Shown piece by piece: positions 46,691-54,528 of a stretch of 64,000 nucleotides of DNA; the first letter of the stretch is position 1, and each line of letters begins with the position of its first letter. Source of the stretch: Methanolobus chelungpuianus. GTDB lineage: Archaea; Halobacteriota; Methanosarcinia; Methanosarcinales; Methanosarcinaceae. Below the pieces are notes generated by a model, which was not told the origin of the DNA, ran no database searches, and saw only the letters and a program-made list of their open reading frames with translations. The position numbers and the translations under genes are program-made. The stretch is from positions 124,001 to 188,000 of the forward strand of contig NZ_JTEO01000004.1 of assembly GCF_024500045.1 (NCBI RefSeq). Reading direction: 5' to 3'.

Positions 46691-46853
46691 AACATCACCC
46701 CTCTAAGGTATTCTGTGCTTTAATCTTTTATGCTTGATATCGTATAACTATTTATGTCTGAATTTATGTATTATAAGTGACACTAAATGTTATTACAATT
46801 TACATGTTGTTATTATTTCAAACTAATAATGCTTATTCAAGGTGAATTTAACA

Positions 46854-47276
46854 ATGGACCAGGAACTTATGCGCATAGGTGTATCGCTTCCGGAAAACCT
46901 TCTGACGAAATTTGATACCATTATTGAAAAAAGGGGATACTCCTCCAGGTCTGAAGGCATCAGGGACTCCATCAGGAACTATATTACCCATTATGAGTGG
47001 ATGAGCGACGTAAAAGGCAGGCGCGTGGGCACTATCACACTCATATATGACCACACGAAGCGCGGCCTGTCCAGCGCCCTCACGGATATCCAGCATGATT
47101 ACTCCCACCTCATAAAATCTGCTATTCACATCCATCTCGACCATGACAATTGCCTCGAGGTGATCATCCTTGACGGGGAGGGTGAGGAAGTCAAGACCGT
47201 TGCCGAGAAGATCATGGCCCTCAAGGGAGTGACCTACGTAAAGCTTAACACGGCCCTGCCTGCAGAAAGCCTATAA
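46854..47276 (+). CDS. nikR: Nickel-responsive regulator NikR
   Basis: 140-residue ribbon-helix-helix repressor with an ACT-like metal domain. The DNA-binding part is [16 protein letters not shown] ... [12 protein letters not shown]. His81, His92, His94 and Cys100 align exactly with the E. coli high-affinity Ni ligands (H76, H87, H89, C95). It should therefore be a functional nickel sensor, with likely targets among the Ni/Co transporters at 24-29 kb. GGTGA sits 9 nt before ATG 46854. The 163-nt upstream gap is shared with purC and contains AT-rich promoter elements. Confidence 0.95.
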   Translation: MDQELMRIGVSLPENLLTKFDTIIEKRGYSSRSEGIRDSIRNYITHYEWMSDVKGRRVGTITLIYDHTKRGLSSALTDIQHDYSHLIKSAIHIHLDHDNCLEVIILDGEGEEVKTVAEKIMALKGVTYVKLNTALPAESL

Positions 47277-47645
47277 TTCCTTCTGGAATCTGTCGCTGAT
47301 GGAACGTTCAATGGTGTGTAAAAGGGATCTTCCGAAATCAGTGAGATAATAGGTCTGGAAATTCCTTTCTCTTTTTGATTCCACCATATTTGCATCCTTG
47401 AGCAGCTTAAGATGATATGAGAGAGCGGAGTGTTTATAATCCGTGATCTCAGCCAGTACGCAGACGCAGAGCTCGCTCACTTCAAGTGCCCTGAGGATAT
47501 GTATTCTGACAGGATCGGAAAGGACCTTAAAAAGAGATACCAGGGGACCGACATCCTCCTGCATTGTCTCATGGACCAGCATGGCTACTTTATCAGGAAG
47601 GATGTAAGGTTCCGGACACTCTGCATTTGGCTCGATTTTCATCAT
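47271..47645 (-). CDS. ArsR-family repressor with CxC metalloid-binding motif
   Basis: 124-residue winged-helix regulator. [10 protein letters not shown] in the recognition-helix region holds Cys60-x-Cys62, as in arsenite/antimonite-sensing ArsR (ELCVCDLC), but the third Cys is missing; Cys10 near the N-terminus might substitute. The HTH continues [16 protein letters not shown]. The start is placed at ATG 47645 because the minus-strand TATA-like TAATATATGG (about 47696-47705) would lie inside a longer frame beginning at 47699. No arsenic gene is adjacent; the operators at 14521-14578 are candidate targets. Confidence 0.87.
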   Translation of the reverse strand: MMKIEPNAECPEPYILPDKVAMLVHETMQEDVGPLVSLFKVLSDPVRIHILRALEVSELCVCVLAEITDYKHSALSYHLKLLKDANMVESKRERNFQTYYLTDFGRSLLHTIERSISDRFQKEL

Positions 47646-47705
47646 GTGACTATTGTTCTTGTGAGATAATAAGTTTTGTAATACTCCGCGACAGTCCATA
47701 TATTA

Positions 47706-47728
47706 TTAGTTCAGGCCCTTTGAACTAA
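47706..47728. promoter_or_regulatory. Palindrome at the CxC ArsR promoter
   Basis: TTAGTTCA (47706-47713), 7 nt, TGAACTAA (47721-47728): a perfect 8-bp inverted repeat directly upstream of the TATA-like element of the ArsR gene. It is probably an autoregulatory operator. The core TTCA...TGAA resembles the 14.5-kb palindromes, though the spacing differs by one base. Confidence 0.5.
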
Positions 47729-47777
47729 ATAACGGAGCGTACTTCCTGCCGCTGGGCCCTGTGTCATTCTGGCTACA

Positions 47778-50486
47778 TCATTTCATACCCCGTACTCCGT
47801 ATTTGATACCTTCCGCAAAGAGGAGCGTTATGAATGCAACTCCAAGCGGCAGTACCCAGTCGGAGGGTGAAAGAGGCACAAGCTCAAATATATCGTTCAG
47901 GAACGGGATGTACATTACCGAGAGTGTGAGCAGGACAGTGCTGAGCACACCTACTATCATCAGCCGGTTGCTCAGGATGCCTATCTTTGTGACAGGTTCT
48001 TCAAGGGATCTGAAAGCGAACGGTATGAAAAGGATCATGCTTACAATGGTGGCAAACGTAAGCGTCCTTGCCATTGTGGTATTGCCTGCGGGGTCATTGA
48101 GCAGGAACACCAGAAAGGCCGACGACGCCATGGCGGCAGCCATGCTGACCATGATGATCACATTCCTCTTCTTAAGCAGGCTCTCCTCCGGGTCCCTCGG
48201 TGGCTTATTCATGATCTTTTCCTGCACAGGATCAAGACCTAGGGCTATTGCAGGCATTATCTCGTCGAACATGTTGATGAACAGGATCTGCAGGGCAAGC
48301 AGGGGAATAAGGTCAAAACCCAGCAGTAGAAGTCCCAGCATGATAAGCGTGACCTCTGTGAAGTTCCTGGAGATAAGATACGTTGTGAACTTCTCTATGT
48401 TCTCGTAGATCGACCTGCCTCTCTTGACAGCCTCTACGATGGTTGCGAAGTTGTCATCCTGCAGCACCATCAAGCTGGACTGCTGCGCCACGTCAGTTCC
48501 TTTAAGTCCCATTGCCACGCCTATGTCAGCTTTCCTCAGGGCGGGCGCGTCATTGACGCCGTCCCCGGTCATGGCGACGATCTCCCCATTCTTCTGCAGC
48601 GCTTTAACTATCCTCAGTTTCTGCTCGGGCATTGTCCTTGCGTAGACGCTGATCCTGGAAGCTACCTTCTCGAACTCCTCTTCGCTCAGCTCGTCAAGCT
48701 CGGAGCCTGTCACGGCACAGTCTGCCATGATGTGCCGTATCTTTCTGTCACTCTCGCCAAGAGGGCCGGTGTCGGTATGGCAGGCATCCGCATCATCCAG
48801 AAGTCCGACGTGCCTGGCTATGGCCTTGGCTGTATCCGGATTATCTCCGGTTATCATAATTATCTTGATACCCGCATCGTGTGCTATCCTCACGGCCTCT
48901 CTGACCTCATCCCTCGGAGGGTCTATCATGGCCACGAGCCCTAGGAAAGTCATATCCCTCTCAAGGTCTTCTGCGGAGGGGTCCCCGGGGTTCTCGTTAC
49001 AGGCAACTCCGAGCACACGGTATGCAGATGAAGCCATTTCATGGTTCATATCCAGTATGATTCTGCGCTCGTCATCTTTCAGGTCGAGGGCATTGCCTTC
49101 CTTCTCTATTCGGGAGCAGCGCTCAAGGACATACTCGGGAGCTCCCTTTGTGAAAGAGATTCTCCTGTCCTCCTGCCTGTGGACGGTTGTCATGAGCTTT
49201 CTCTCGGAAGTAAAGGCGATCTCGTCGATCATGGGATATTCCTTATCAAGTTCATTCTTCCACAGCCCGGCCTTTGCGGCAACAACCACAAGGGCTATCT
49301 CCGTTGGGTCTCCCACGGTGTCCCAGTCTCCTTCTCTTTTCTCAAGGGACGACGTGTTACACAATGCAACAGCCTTGAGTAACTTCTTTGTAGTATCGTG
49401 ATGGGAGATATCAATCTTCTCTTCTTTTCTCAGGAACTCTCCTTCGGGAGTATATCCTGAACCGGTTACCTCGATAACCTGCCCGCTGGCAAAGACCCTT
49501 TCCACAGTCATCTCGTTCCTGGTAAGCGTCCCTGTCTTGTCGGTGCAGATGATCGTAGTTGAGCCCAGGGTCTCGACAGCCAGCATTTTCCTCACGATGG
49601 CATTATGCTGGGCCATTCTTCTCATCCCGAAGGCAAGTGTGATCGTCATAATAAGAGGTAATCCCTGGGGTACTGCAGCCACGGCCAGTGCAAGCGCCAC
49701 CAGCAGGATCTCGGTGAGAGGAGCCCCTGTGAGCAATCCCAGGATGAATGTAGTGAGTGAGGCAAGCAGAGCTATCGCTGCAAGCTTCTTTGATAGGTTT
49801 GTAACTTTTTTCTGCAGGGGTGTGGGCTCGTCATCAGCCTGGATGAGGCCTGCTATCTCCCCGATCTTTGTGCCCATTCCTGTGGATATGACCACAGCCC
49901 TGCATTTACCGTGAACTATCTGCGTGCCTGCGAATATTGCCTCTCCCACGTCTTTCCATACAGGCTCGCTTTCACCTGTAAGGGCTGCCTCCTCGACCCT
50001 GAGGCCGTCCGATCTGAATACAACCGCATCTGCAGGGATATTGTCTCCCATCTCAAGGACCAGCACATCGCCGGGTACGACATTCTTTGTCTGCACGTTC
50101 CTGAGCTTATCGCCCCTGATAATCGTAGTCTCGGGCCTGACAATGTCCTTCAGGGATTCAATAGCCTTCTCTGCCCTGTATTCCTGGATGAATCCCAGTA
50201 TAATCACAAGGGCTATTATGAACAGTATCACCCAGAAATTTATAACCTCGTCAGCCAGAAGAGAAATGATAGCTGCTGCTATGAGCACCCATACAATAAA
50301 ATCGGCAAACTGCCTTTTGAATATCCGCCAGGCTGTCGTCTTTTTTCTTTCTGTCAGCTCGTTGTAGCCATACTTCTCAAGTTGCCGGGACGCCTGCTCT
50401 TCTGTAAGTCCTTTTTCGGAAGTCCCTGCTTTGGCAAATATCTCTTCAACAGACGGAAGCTCATCTTCCACCGGACCTTCCACCAA
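47778..50486 (-). CDS. P2-type cation-transporting ATPase, ion-site variant
   Basis: 902 residues. N-terminal cation-ATPase domain, TGES phosphatase loop in LTGESEPVW, phosphorylation motif ICTDKTGTLTRNE, KGAPE nucleotide-binding motif, and TGDGVNDAPALRKADIGVAMG hinge. Overall like Ca2+ pumps, but membrane helix 4 reads VPQGLP (Gln274) where Ca2+ and Na+/K+ pumps have PEGL, and helix 6 reads NMFDE (738-742) instead of NLVTD. The transported ion is therefore uncertain. The start is TTG 50486 after GGGAG, with GTG 50483 as alternative. Confidence 0.92.
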   Translation of the reverse strand: MVEGPVEDELPSVEEIFAKAGTSEKGLTEEQASRQLEKYGYNELTERKKTTAWRIFKRQFADFIVWVLIAAAIISLLADEVINFWVILFIIALVIILGFIQEYRAEKAIESLKDIVRPETTIIRGDKLRNVQTKNVVPGDVLVLEMGDNIPADAVVFRSDGLRVEEAALTGESEPVWKDVGEAIFAGTQIVHGKCRAVVISTGMGTKIGEIAGLIQADDEPTPLQKKVTNLSKKLAAIALLASLTTFILGLLTGAPLTEILLVALALAVAAVPQGLPLIMTITLAFGMRRMAQHNAIVRKMLAVETLGSTTIICTDKTGTLTRNEMTVERVFASGQVIEVTGSGYTPEGEFLRKEEKIDISHHDTTKKLLKAVALCNTSSLEKREGDWDTVGDPTEIALVVVAAKAGLWKNELDKEYPMIDEIAFTSERKLMTTVHRQEDRRISFTKGAPEYVLERCSRIEKEGNALDLKDDERRIILDMNHEMASSAYRVLGVACNENPGDPSAEDLERDMTFLGLVAMIDPPRDEVREAVRIAHDAGIKIIMITGDNPDTAKAIARHVGLLDDADACHTDTGPLGESDRKIRHIMADCAVTGSELDELSEEEFEKVASRISVYARTMPEQKLRIVKALQKNGEIVAMTGDGVNDAPALRKADIGVAMGLKGTDVAQQSSLMVLQDDNFATIVEAVKRGRSIYENIEKFTTYLISRNFTEVTLIMLGLLLLGFDLIPLLALQILFINMFDEIMPAIALGLDPVQEKIMNKPPRDPEESLLKKRNVIIMVSMAAAMASSAFLVFLLNDPAGNTTMARTLTFATIVSMILFIPFAFRSLEEPVTKIGILSNRLMIVGVLSTVLLTLSVMYIPFLNDIFELVPLSPSDWVLPLGVAFITLLFAEGIKYGVRGMK

Positions 50487-50543
50487 TTCACTCTCCCATA
50501 CATTGATTGAAGGATTAACATTTATAGATATTTGTACCGCCTT

Positions 50544-51467
50544 TCAGGATACAAGTCTGAGGGCATACTCCCTGGAGATGTAATTCTCAGTGCTCATGCA
50601 GACCTCGGTGGCAAAACCAATGCCATTCCCGATAATGTGGTCCCATGCATCCGCGGGAATGTTCCCGGGCTGCTTCCTCCCAATGCCTTCCCTGCACAAA
50701 GTGTACACGATCCCTGCATTGAAGCTGTCTCCTGCACCCACGGTGCTGACAGTCTCTATATCCGGTGTGCTGTAGTATTCTGACAGCGAAGGGGTTCGCA
50801 GATACACTCCTCTGCCTGAGGTGGTGTACACAAGGCAGTCGCCTCCTGCACCAAGTACGTAGTCATAGGCTTCATCAGCATTCCTGCACCCGCCAAGAGA
50901 CATCATATCCTCATCCGAAGCCCTGATAATATCGGCCTTCCGGATGTTACTGTCGATAAGGTGTCCGATGCTGTCAATATCAGGCGTGAAATCCTTCCTG
51001 ATGTTAGGGTCATACAACACAGTCGCGCCTGTCCTGGCTGCTTTCCCAAGTATCCGGTTCAGCCCTTCACTGAGAGGTTCCAGGCACGCAAGGATGGAGC
51101 CGAACATGAGGATATCATCTCCCTTAAGATCCATGTTAGACTTCAGTTCCCTCTCCGACGGGAAGTCCTCATAAAAACTGTAACGGGCATTGTTGGCACT
51201 ATCCAGTAGCGCCAGGGCCAGAGGGGATTTCCTGTTATCATATCGGGTCACATACTGGCCTGACACCTTGTTCTCTTTCAGGAACCCGCATATGGTGTCT
51301 CCAAGGGCATCTCTTCCGAATTCGCTTACCAGTTCGACAGGAATGCCTGCCCTGCCAAGTGAGACCGCGCTGTTGAGCATCGCTCCTCCGGGGCAGGCGG
51401 CTACAGGCTTACCCTGTCTGAAAAGTATATCATAGAACGTTTCGCTGATTGCAAACACGCAGGAAAT
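50544..51467 (-). CDS. PfkB-family sugar kinase, apparently with an ATT start
   Basis: About 307 residues. PfkB motifs: PGGAMLNSAVSLGRAGIPVELVSEFGRDALG (motif 1) and the catalytic TVSTVGAGDSFNAGIVY (anion hole GAGD). It is probably a fructokinase or ribokinase-like enzyme; substrate unknown. The first in-frame GTG (51458) cuts into the first beta-strand. The frame is open further upstream (ISCVFAISETFYD), with GGGGTG (51473-51478) 5 nt before an in-frame ATT at 51465-51467, so initiation at ATT is proposed. If wrong, start at GTG 51458 or partial decay. Confidence 0.82.
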   Translation of the reverse strand: MSCVFAISETFYDILFRQGKPVAACPGGAMLNSAVSLGRAGIPVELVSEFGRDALGDTICGFLKENKVSGQYVTRYDNRKSPLALALLDSANNARYSFYEDFPSERELKSNMDLKGDDILMFGSILACLEPLSEGLNRILGKAARTGATVLYDPNIRKDFTPDIDSIGHLIDSNIRKADIIRASDEDMMSLGGCRNADEAYDYVLGAGGDCLVYTTSGRGVYLRTPSLSEYYSTPDIETVSTVGAGDSFNAGIVYTLCREGIGRKQPGNIPADAWDHIIGNGIGFATEVCMSTENYISREYALRLVS

Positions 51468-51497
51468 GATAACACCCCGGTATGCAGTGAATGTGCT

Positions 51498-51956
51498 TCA
51501 GTCCAGCAGTGTTATCACTGTCGTGAAGTAGGCAGGCTCTCCGCTATCATCTCTCTGGATGAAGGTATGGTCCTCTGCAGGCATTAGTTCGCCACTCTTT
51601 GTCTTTACCCTGTATCTCAGGGTGAGCCTGTAAGCTCCCTCCCTTGCGTTCTCAAGCAGTTCGAGCATTACACCGGGCAGCTCCTGCGGATCGACGATAT
51701 CCTCATATGTGAGTTCTCCGGAGCTGAAGTCCTCAGGTCTGTACCCCAGGACGGATATCTTTGCTGAGATAATCTTTACAGGTCCATTCTTTACTGCGGG
51801 GCGCACGAGGACTATCACCGGCAGCTGCCTGATAAGATCCTCCAGGGCCCTTGTATATGTGCCATATGCGGGCTGGCTTGCAACAGACGTCTTTTCCTGC
51901 TCCTCTGCCTGAAGGAATGCCCCTTCTTCCAGATCATTGGCTTCGATGTCCGATAT
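51498..51956 (-). CDS. PAS-domain protein with no canonical start codon
   Basis: The frame is open from a TAA just above 51980 to the stop at 51498. It encodes a PAS fold: helical lead YGTYTRALEDLIRQLPVIVLV, then KIISAKISVLGYRPEDFSSGEL, YEDIVDPQELP, and RYRVKTKSGELM ending in TTVITLLD. The first canonical start, GTG 51818, would remove the N-terminal helix and has no ribosome site. GGGGGAG lies just before an in-frame ATA at 51954-51956, used here provisionally. It may be a stand-alone sensor, or the remnant of a larger one. It lies upstream of the PfkB gene in the same direction. Confidence 0.55.
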   Translation of the reverse strand: MSDIEANDLEEGAFLQAEEQEKTSVASQPAYGTYTRALEDLIRQLPVIVLVRPAVKNGPVKIISAKISVLGYRPEDFSSGELTYEDIVDPQELPGVMLELLENAREGAYRLTLRYRVKTKSGELMPAEDHTFIQRDDSGEPAYFTTVITLLD

Positions 51957-51974
51957 TACTCCCCCTATACCTGT

Positions 51975-51998
51975 GGCATCTTATTTCCTAAAGATGCC
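51975..51998. terminator. Perfect hairpin upstream of the PAS gene
   Basis: GGCATCTT (51975-51982), 8-nt loop, AAGATGCC (51991-51998). It precedes the PAS reading frame on the minus strand and could be an attenuator, a regulatory hairpin or a terminator of upstream transcription. A second palindrome, AAGTATC-G-GATACTT, lies at 52054-52068. Confidence 0.45.
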
Positions 51999-52101
51999 GA
52001 ATGATCAGTAATCTATCATCCTCTGATTTAAGCCTGTCTTCAGAGAACGTGTTTAAGTATCGGATACTTCCCATCGGTCAAAAAAGCAATGAACTGTTGA
52101 A

Positions 52102-52125
52102 GGAAGGGGGAAAGTTTCCCCTTCC
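52102..52125. terminator. Terminator after the FTR-like gene
   Basis: GGAAGGGG (52102-52109) and CCCCTTCC (52118-52125) form a strong stem. On the minus strand it follows the FTR-like stop by 24 nt, and a run of six T follows about 20 nt later. Confidence 0.6.
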
Positions 52126-52149
52126 TGTGCAGGAATCGCACCTTAGTCC

Positions 52150-52425
52150 TTATTTTATGAAAAGACCGCACTTGCAGGAGCCACGCGTCTCAAGGTCCTT
52201 TGCCCTTGCGGCACACGGGCAGATGATCTTTTTATCCTTCTCCTTGTCCCCGGTCCTCGGCTGGCAGAAGCAGTACCATTCTCCAAATTGTCTCTTGTTA
52301 TTGCAGATACCTTTTACCGCAGTGGTGATGACATCCCAGTCACTGTTCAGCTTGTATCCGCCGTTCTCTGCATTCTTCTTCGAGCGTTCATAGAATTCAG
52401 CTTCAAGTTCTCCGTCAAATCTCAT
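52150..52425 (-). CDS. Ferredoxin:thioredoxin reductase catalytic-chain homologue
   Basis: 91-residue Fe-S disulfide reductase. The Cys pattern is KGICNNKRQFGEWYCFCQPR, then IICPCAARA, then GSCKCGLF, corresponding to the CPC-x16-CPC-x8-CHC array that holds one 4Fe-4S cluster beside a redox-active disulfide. In methanogens these enzymes reduce thioredoxins with ferredoxin. ATG 52425 is preferred (MRFDGELEAEFYERS); a GTG at 52434 is possible. It lies 84 nt downstream of fprA and shares its direction. Confidence 0.9.
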   Translation of the reverse strand: MRFDGELEAEFYERSKKNAENGGYKLNSDWDVITTAVKGICNNKRQFGEWYCFCQPRTGDKEKDKKIICPCAARAKDLETRGSCKCGLFIK

Positions 52426-52509
52426 TTTTACCACGCTGTTTTATTGTTTTTGTTTTACCGTTGTCCTATACTTTTACCATTATTCTATAATAATGCTGCC
52501 ATATCTAAA

Positions 52510-53721
52510 TCAGGATCTTGTCATTTCCTTTGCAATCTCTGCAAGACGGCCACCGATATCCCTGCATGCTTTCAGGTCTTCTTTGAAAGGCCTGAACTTG
52601 ACCTGCAGGCTTTCCATGGCAAGTTCGTATCTTGCTGCTTCCATCTCCTTCTCCATACCTTTGGTCGCACCGCCGCCCCAGCCATAGGACCCGAAAAGGA
52701 AATATTTCTTATTCTTCGGATGAAGCCCTGTCATGTATGTCAGGAATCCGGCAACTGTGTAGAACATCTTATTGTTCATCGTAGGGGAGCCAATAGCAAT
52801 GACCGGCGAGTCCATGATCTCCTTCATGGTCATGCTCCAGTCATTCTTTCTCAGGTGACGTATCCTTACTTCCACACCTGCCTCCCTGACACCCTCGGCA
52901 ATCTCCATCGCCAGTTTCTCGGTGCTGCTCCACATGGTGTCATATATCACAAGCACCTTCTCTGACACCTCCCCCCGTGCCCACCTTCCATAGGCTTCGA
53001 TTATCCCTGCCGGGTCTTTCCTCCATATTATCCCGTGGGCTGGAGCTATCATCTCTATGCCTATTCCAAGCTCGTTCAGCTTATCGATGTATTTGAGTAC
53101 CTGCGCACTGAAAGGCAACAGGATGTTAGCATAATAGACAGCTGCATCTTCCATTACATCATCCACTTCGTCATCAAAGCGCTTGGAAGTTGCCACATGC
53201 TGGCCGAACGCATCATTGGAGAATAGTATCCTGTCTTCCTTGAGATATGTCTGCATGCTGTCAGGCCAGTGCAGCATGGTCGCCTCTATGAACATCAGCG
53301 TCTTCTTCCCCAGTTTTATCTCATCCCCGGTCTTTACCACCCGGAAGTTCCAGTCATCACATCCCATCTCCTTATAATGCTCACATAGTCCTGATTTCCC
53401 CTTCGGGCTTGCAATGAGGGTGGCATTCGTGGCAATGTCCATGATAGCAGGCAGTGATCCCGAGTGATCCATCTCCACGTGGTTGGAGATGACATAATCG
53501 ATCTTTGCAGGGTCAACGAGCTGTCTTATCCTCCTGAGCATCTCGTCCGAGAAACTTGCCTTCACCGTATCGATAAGTGCTATCTTCTCATCGATGATCA
53601 GGTATGCATTGTAGCTTCCTCCTTTAGGGGTCTCGTATCCGTGGAAGTCCCGAAGGTTCCAGTCAACAACGCCTACCCAGTAGATCCCTTTCGCTATCTC
53701 CAATGGCTGTAGCTCATCCAT
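52510..53721 (-). CDS. fprA: F420H2 oxidase FprA (A-type flavodiiron protein)
   Basis: 403 residues. The metallo-beta-lactamase-like domain carries the di-iron ligands HVEMDHSG (H81, E83, D85, H86), then LHWPDSM and PAHGIIWR. The C-terminal flavodoxin domain begins EKVLVIYDTMWSSTEKLAMEI and binds FMN. In methanogens this enzyme reduces O2 to water with F420H2. ATG 53721 follows GGAGACGGG; the longer frame is untranslated leader. It follows a ferritin-like gene by 19 nt. Confidence 0.95.
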   Translation of the reverse strand: MDELQPLEIAKGIYWVGVVDWNLRDFHGYETPKGGSYNAYLIIDEKIALIDTVKASFSDEMLRRIRQLVDPAKIDYVISNHVEMDHSGSLPAIMDIATNATLIASPKGKSGLCEHYKEMGCDDWNFRVVKTGDEIKLGKKTLMFIEATMLHWPDSMQTYLKEDRILFSNDAFGQHVATSKRFDDEVDDVMEDAAVYYANILLPFSAQVLKYIDKLNELGIGIEMIAPAHGIIWRKDPAGIIEAYGRWARGEVSEKVLVIYDTMWSSTEKLAMEIAEGVREAGVEVRIRHLRKNDWSMTMKEIMDSPVIAIGSPTMNNKMFYTVAGFLTYMTGLHPKNKKYFLFGSYGWGGGATKGMEKEMEAARYELAMESLQVKFRPFKEDLKACRDIGGRLAEIAKEMTRS

Positions 53722-53740
53722 AATCCCGTCTCCTGTATAT

Positions 53741-54229
53741 TCACGTCTGCATCCTGAACTCGGTGGCTGCTTCAAGAAGCTCGTCTATTATCCTGTAGTG
53801 GCCTCTTTCGGCAGCGGCAACATTCTCAAAGAAGGCTTTCTGCTCCTCGTCATCTGTTCTTCTTGCCAGCTCTGTGTAGAAATACTCGCTCTTGTGCTCA
53901 AACCTGAGGGCTGCCAGGAGAATACTTATTTCTCCCAGTTCCTTGCCGGAGAACTCCTTTGTGAAGGAAGCCTTGAAATCAGGGTAACTGAATTCCACAA
54001 CCGGAGCTTTTTTTTGTTCCCTGTACTGACGAAGATATTCTGCATGTTTCTTTTCCTCATCTGCAAGGAAGATATAAAGACCCATGACAGTTTCACTGCT
54101 CATACCGGACGCTTTTTCCATATAATACTCCCGTCCTTCGTTTTCAAGTTCAATGGCCATTGCAATTGCTTCGTCAACGGATCCAAGCTTGTCAAGCTTG
54201 TCAGATATTTCTTTTAACACATCTTTCAT
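53741..54229 (-). CDS. Ferritin-like / rubrerythrin-type di-iron protein
   Basis: About 162 residues, four-helix bundle with the ligand series E in AIELENEGREYY, E-x2-H in DEEKKHAEYL, E in LRFEHKSEYFY and E-x2-H in AAERGHYRII. There is no rubredoxin domain, so it resembles a truncated rubrerythrin (peroxide reduction or iron handling). It is the first gene of a leftward operon with fprA and the FTR-like gene, an oxygen/peroxide defence set. GGAG lies 8 nt before ATG 54229. Confidence 0.9.
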   Translation of the reverse strand: MKDVLKEISDKLDKLGSVDEAIAMAIELENEGREYYMEKASGMSSETVMGLYIFLADEEKKHAEYLRQYREQKKAPVVEFSYPDFKASFTKEFSGKELGEISILLAALRFEHKSEYFYTELARRTDDEEQKAFFENVAAAERGHYRIIDELLEAATEFRMQT

Positions 54230-54528
54230 GCTCATATCTCCGACAGAATGAAAGTCAAGTATAGTCAGTCAAATGCGATCCTGTTTTTGTTTGCCTGCCT
54301 ATGAACAAATCCCACTGCTTCACGTTATCAAAGTCGGGCTTAATATAACTTTCGAAGGTTGGCTCCGTTTAAAGCAGGTATGAACTGGGCATTGTTGATC
54401 CTTTTTAGAAAAAAAAGGCTGGCTAAACCTTTATTTAGAAACCTTTTTATTCACTATCATCCTTTACAAAGGTTATATTTAGTTTGATTCCAGTATTTTA
54501 AAAGTATTATTTTGATAGAGGTAATGTG

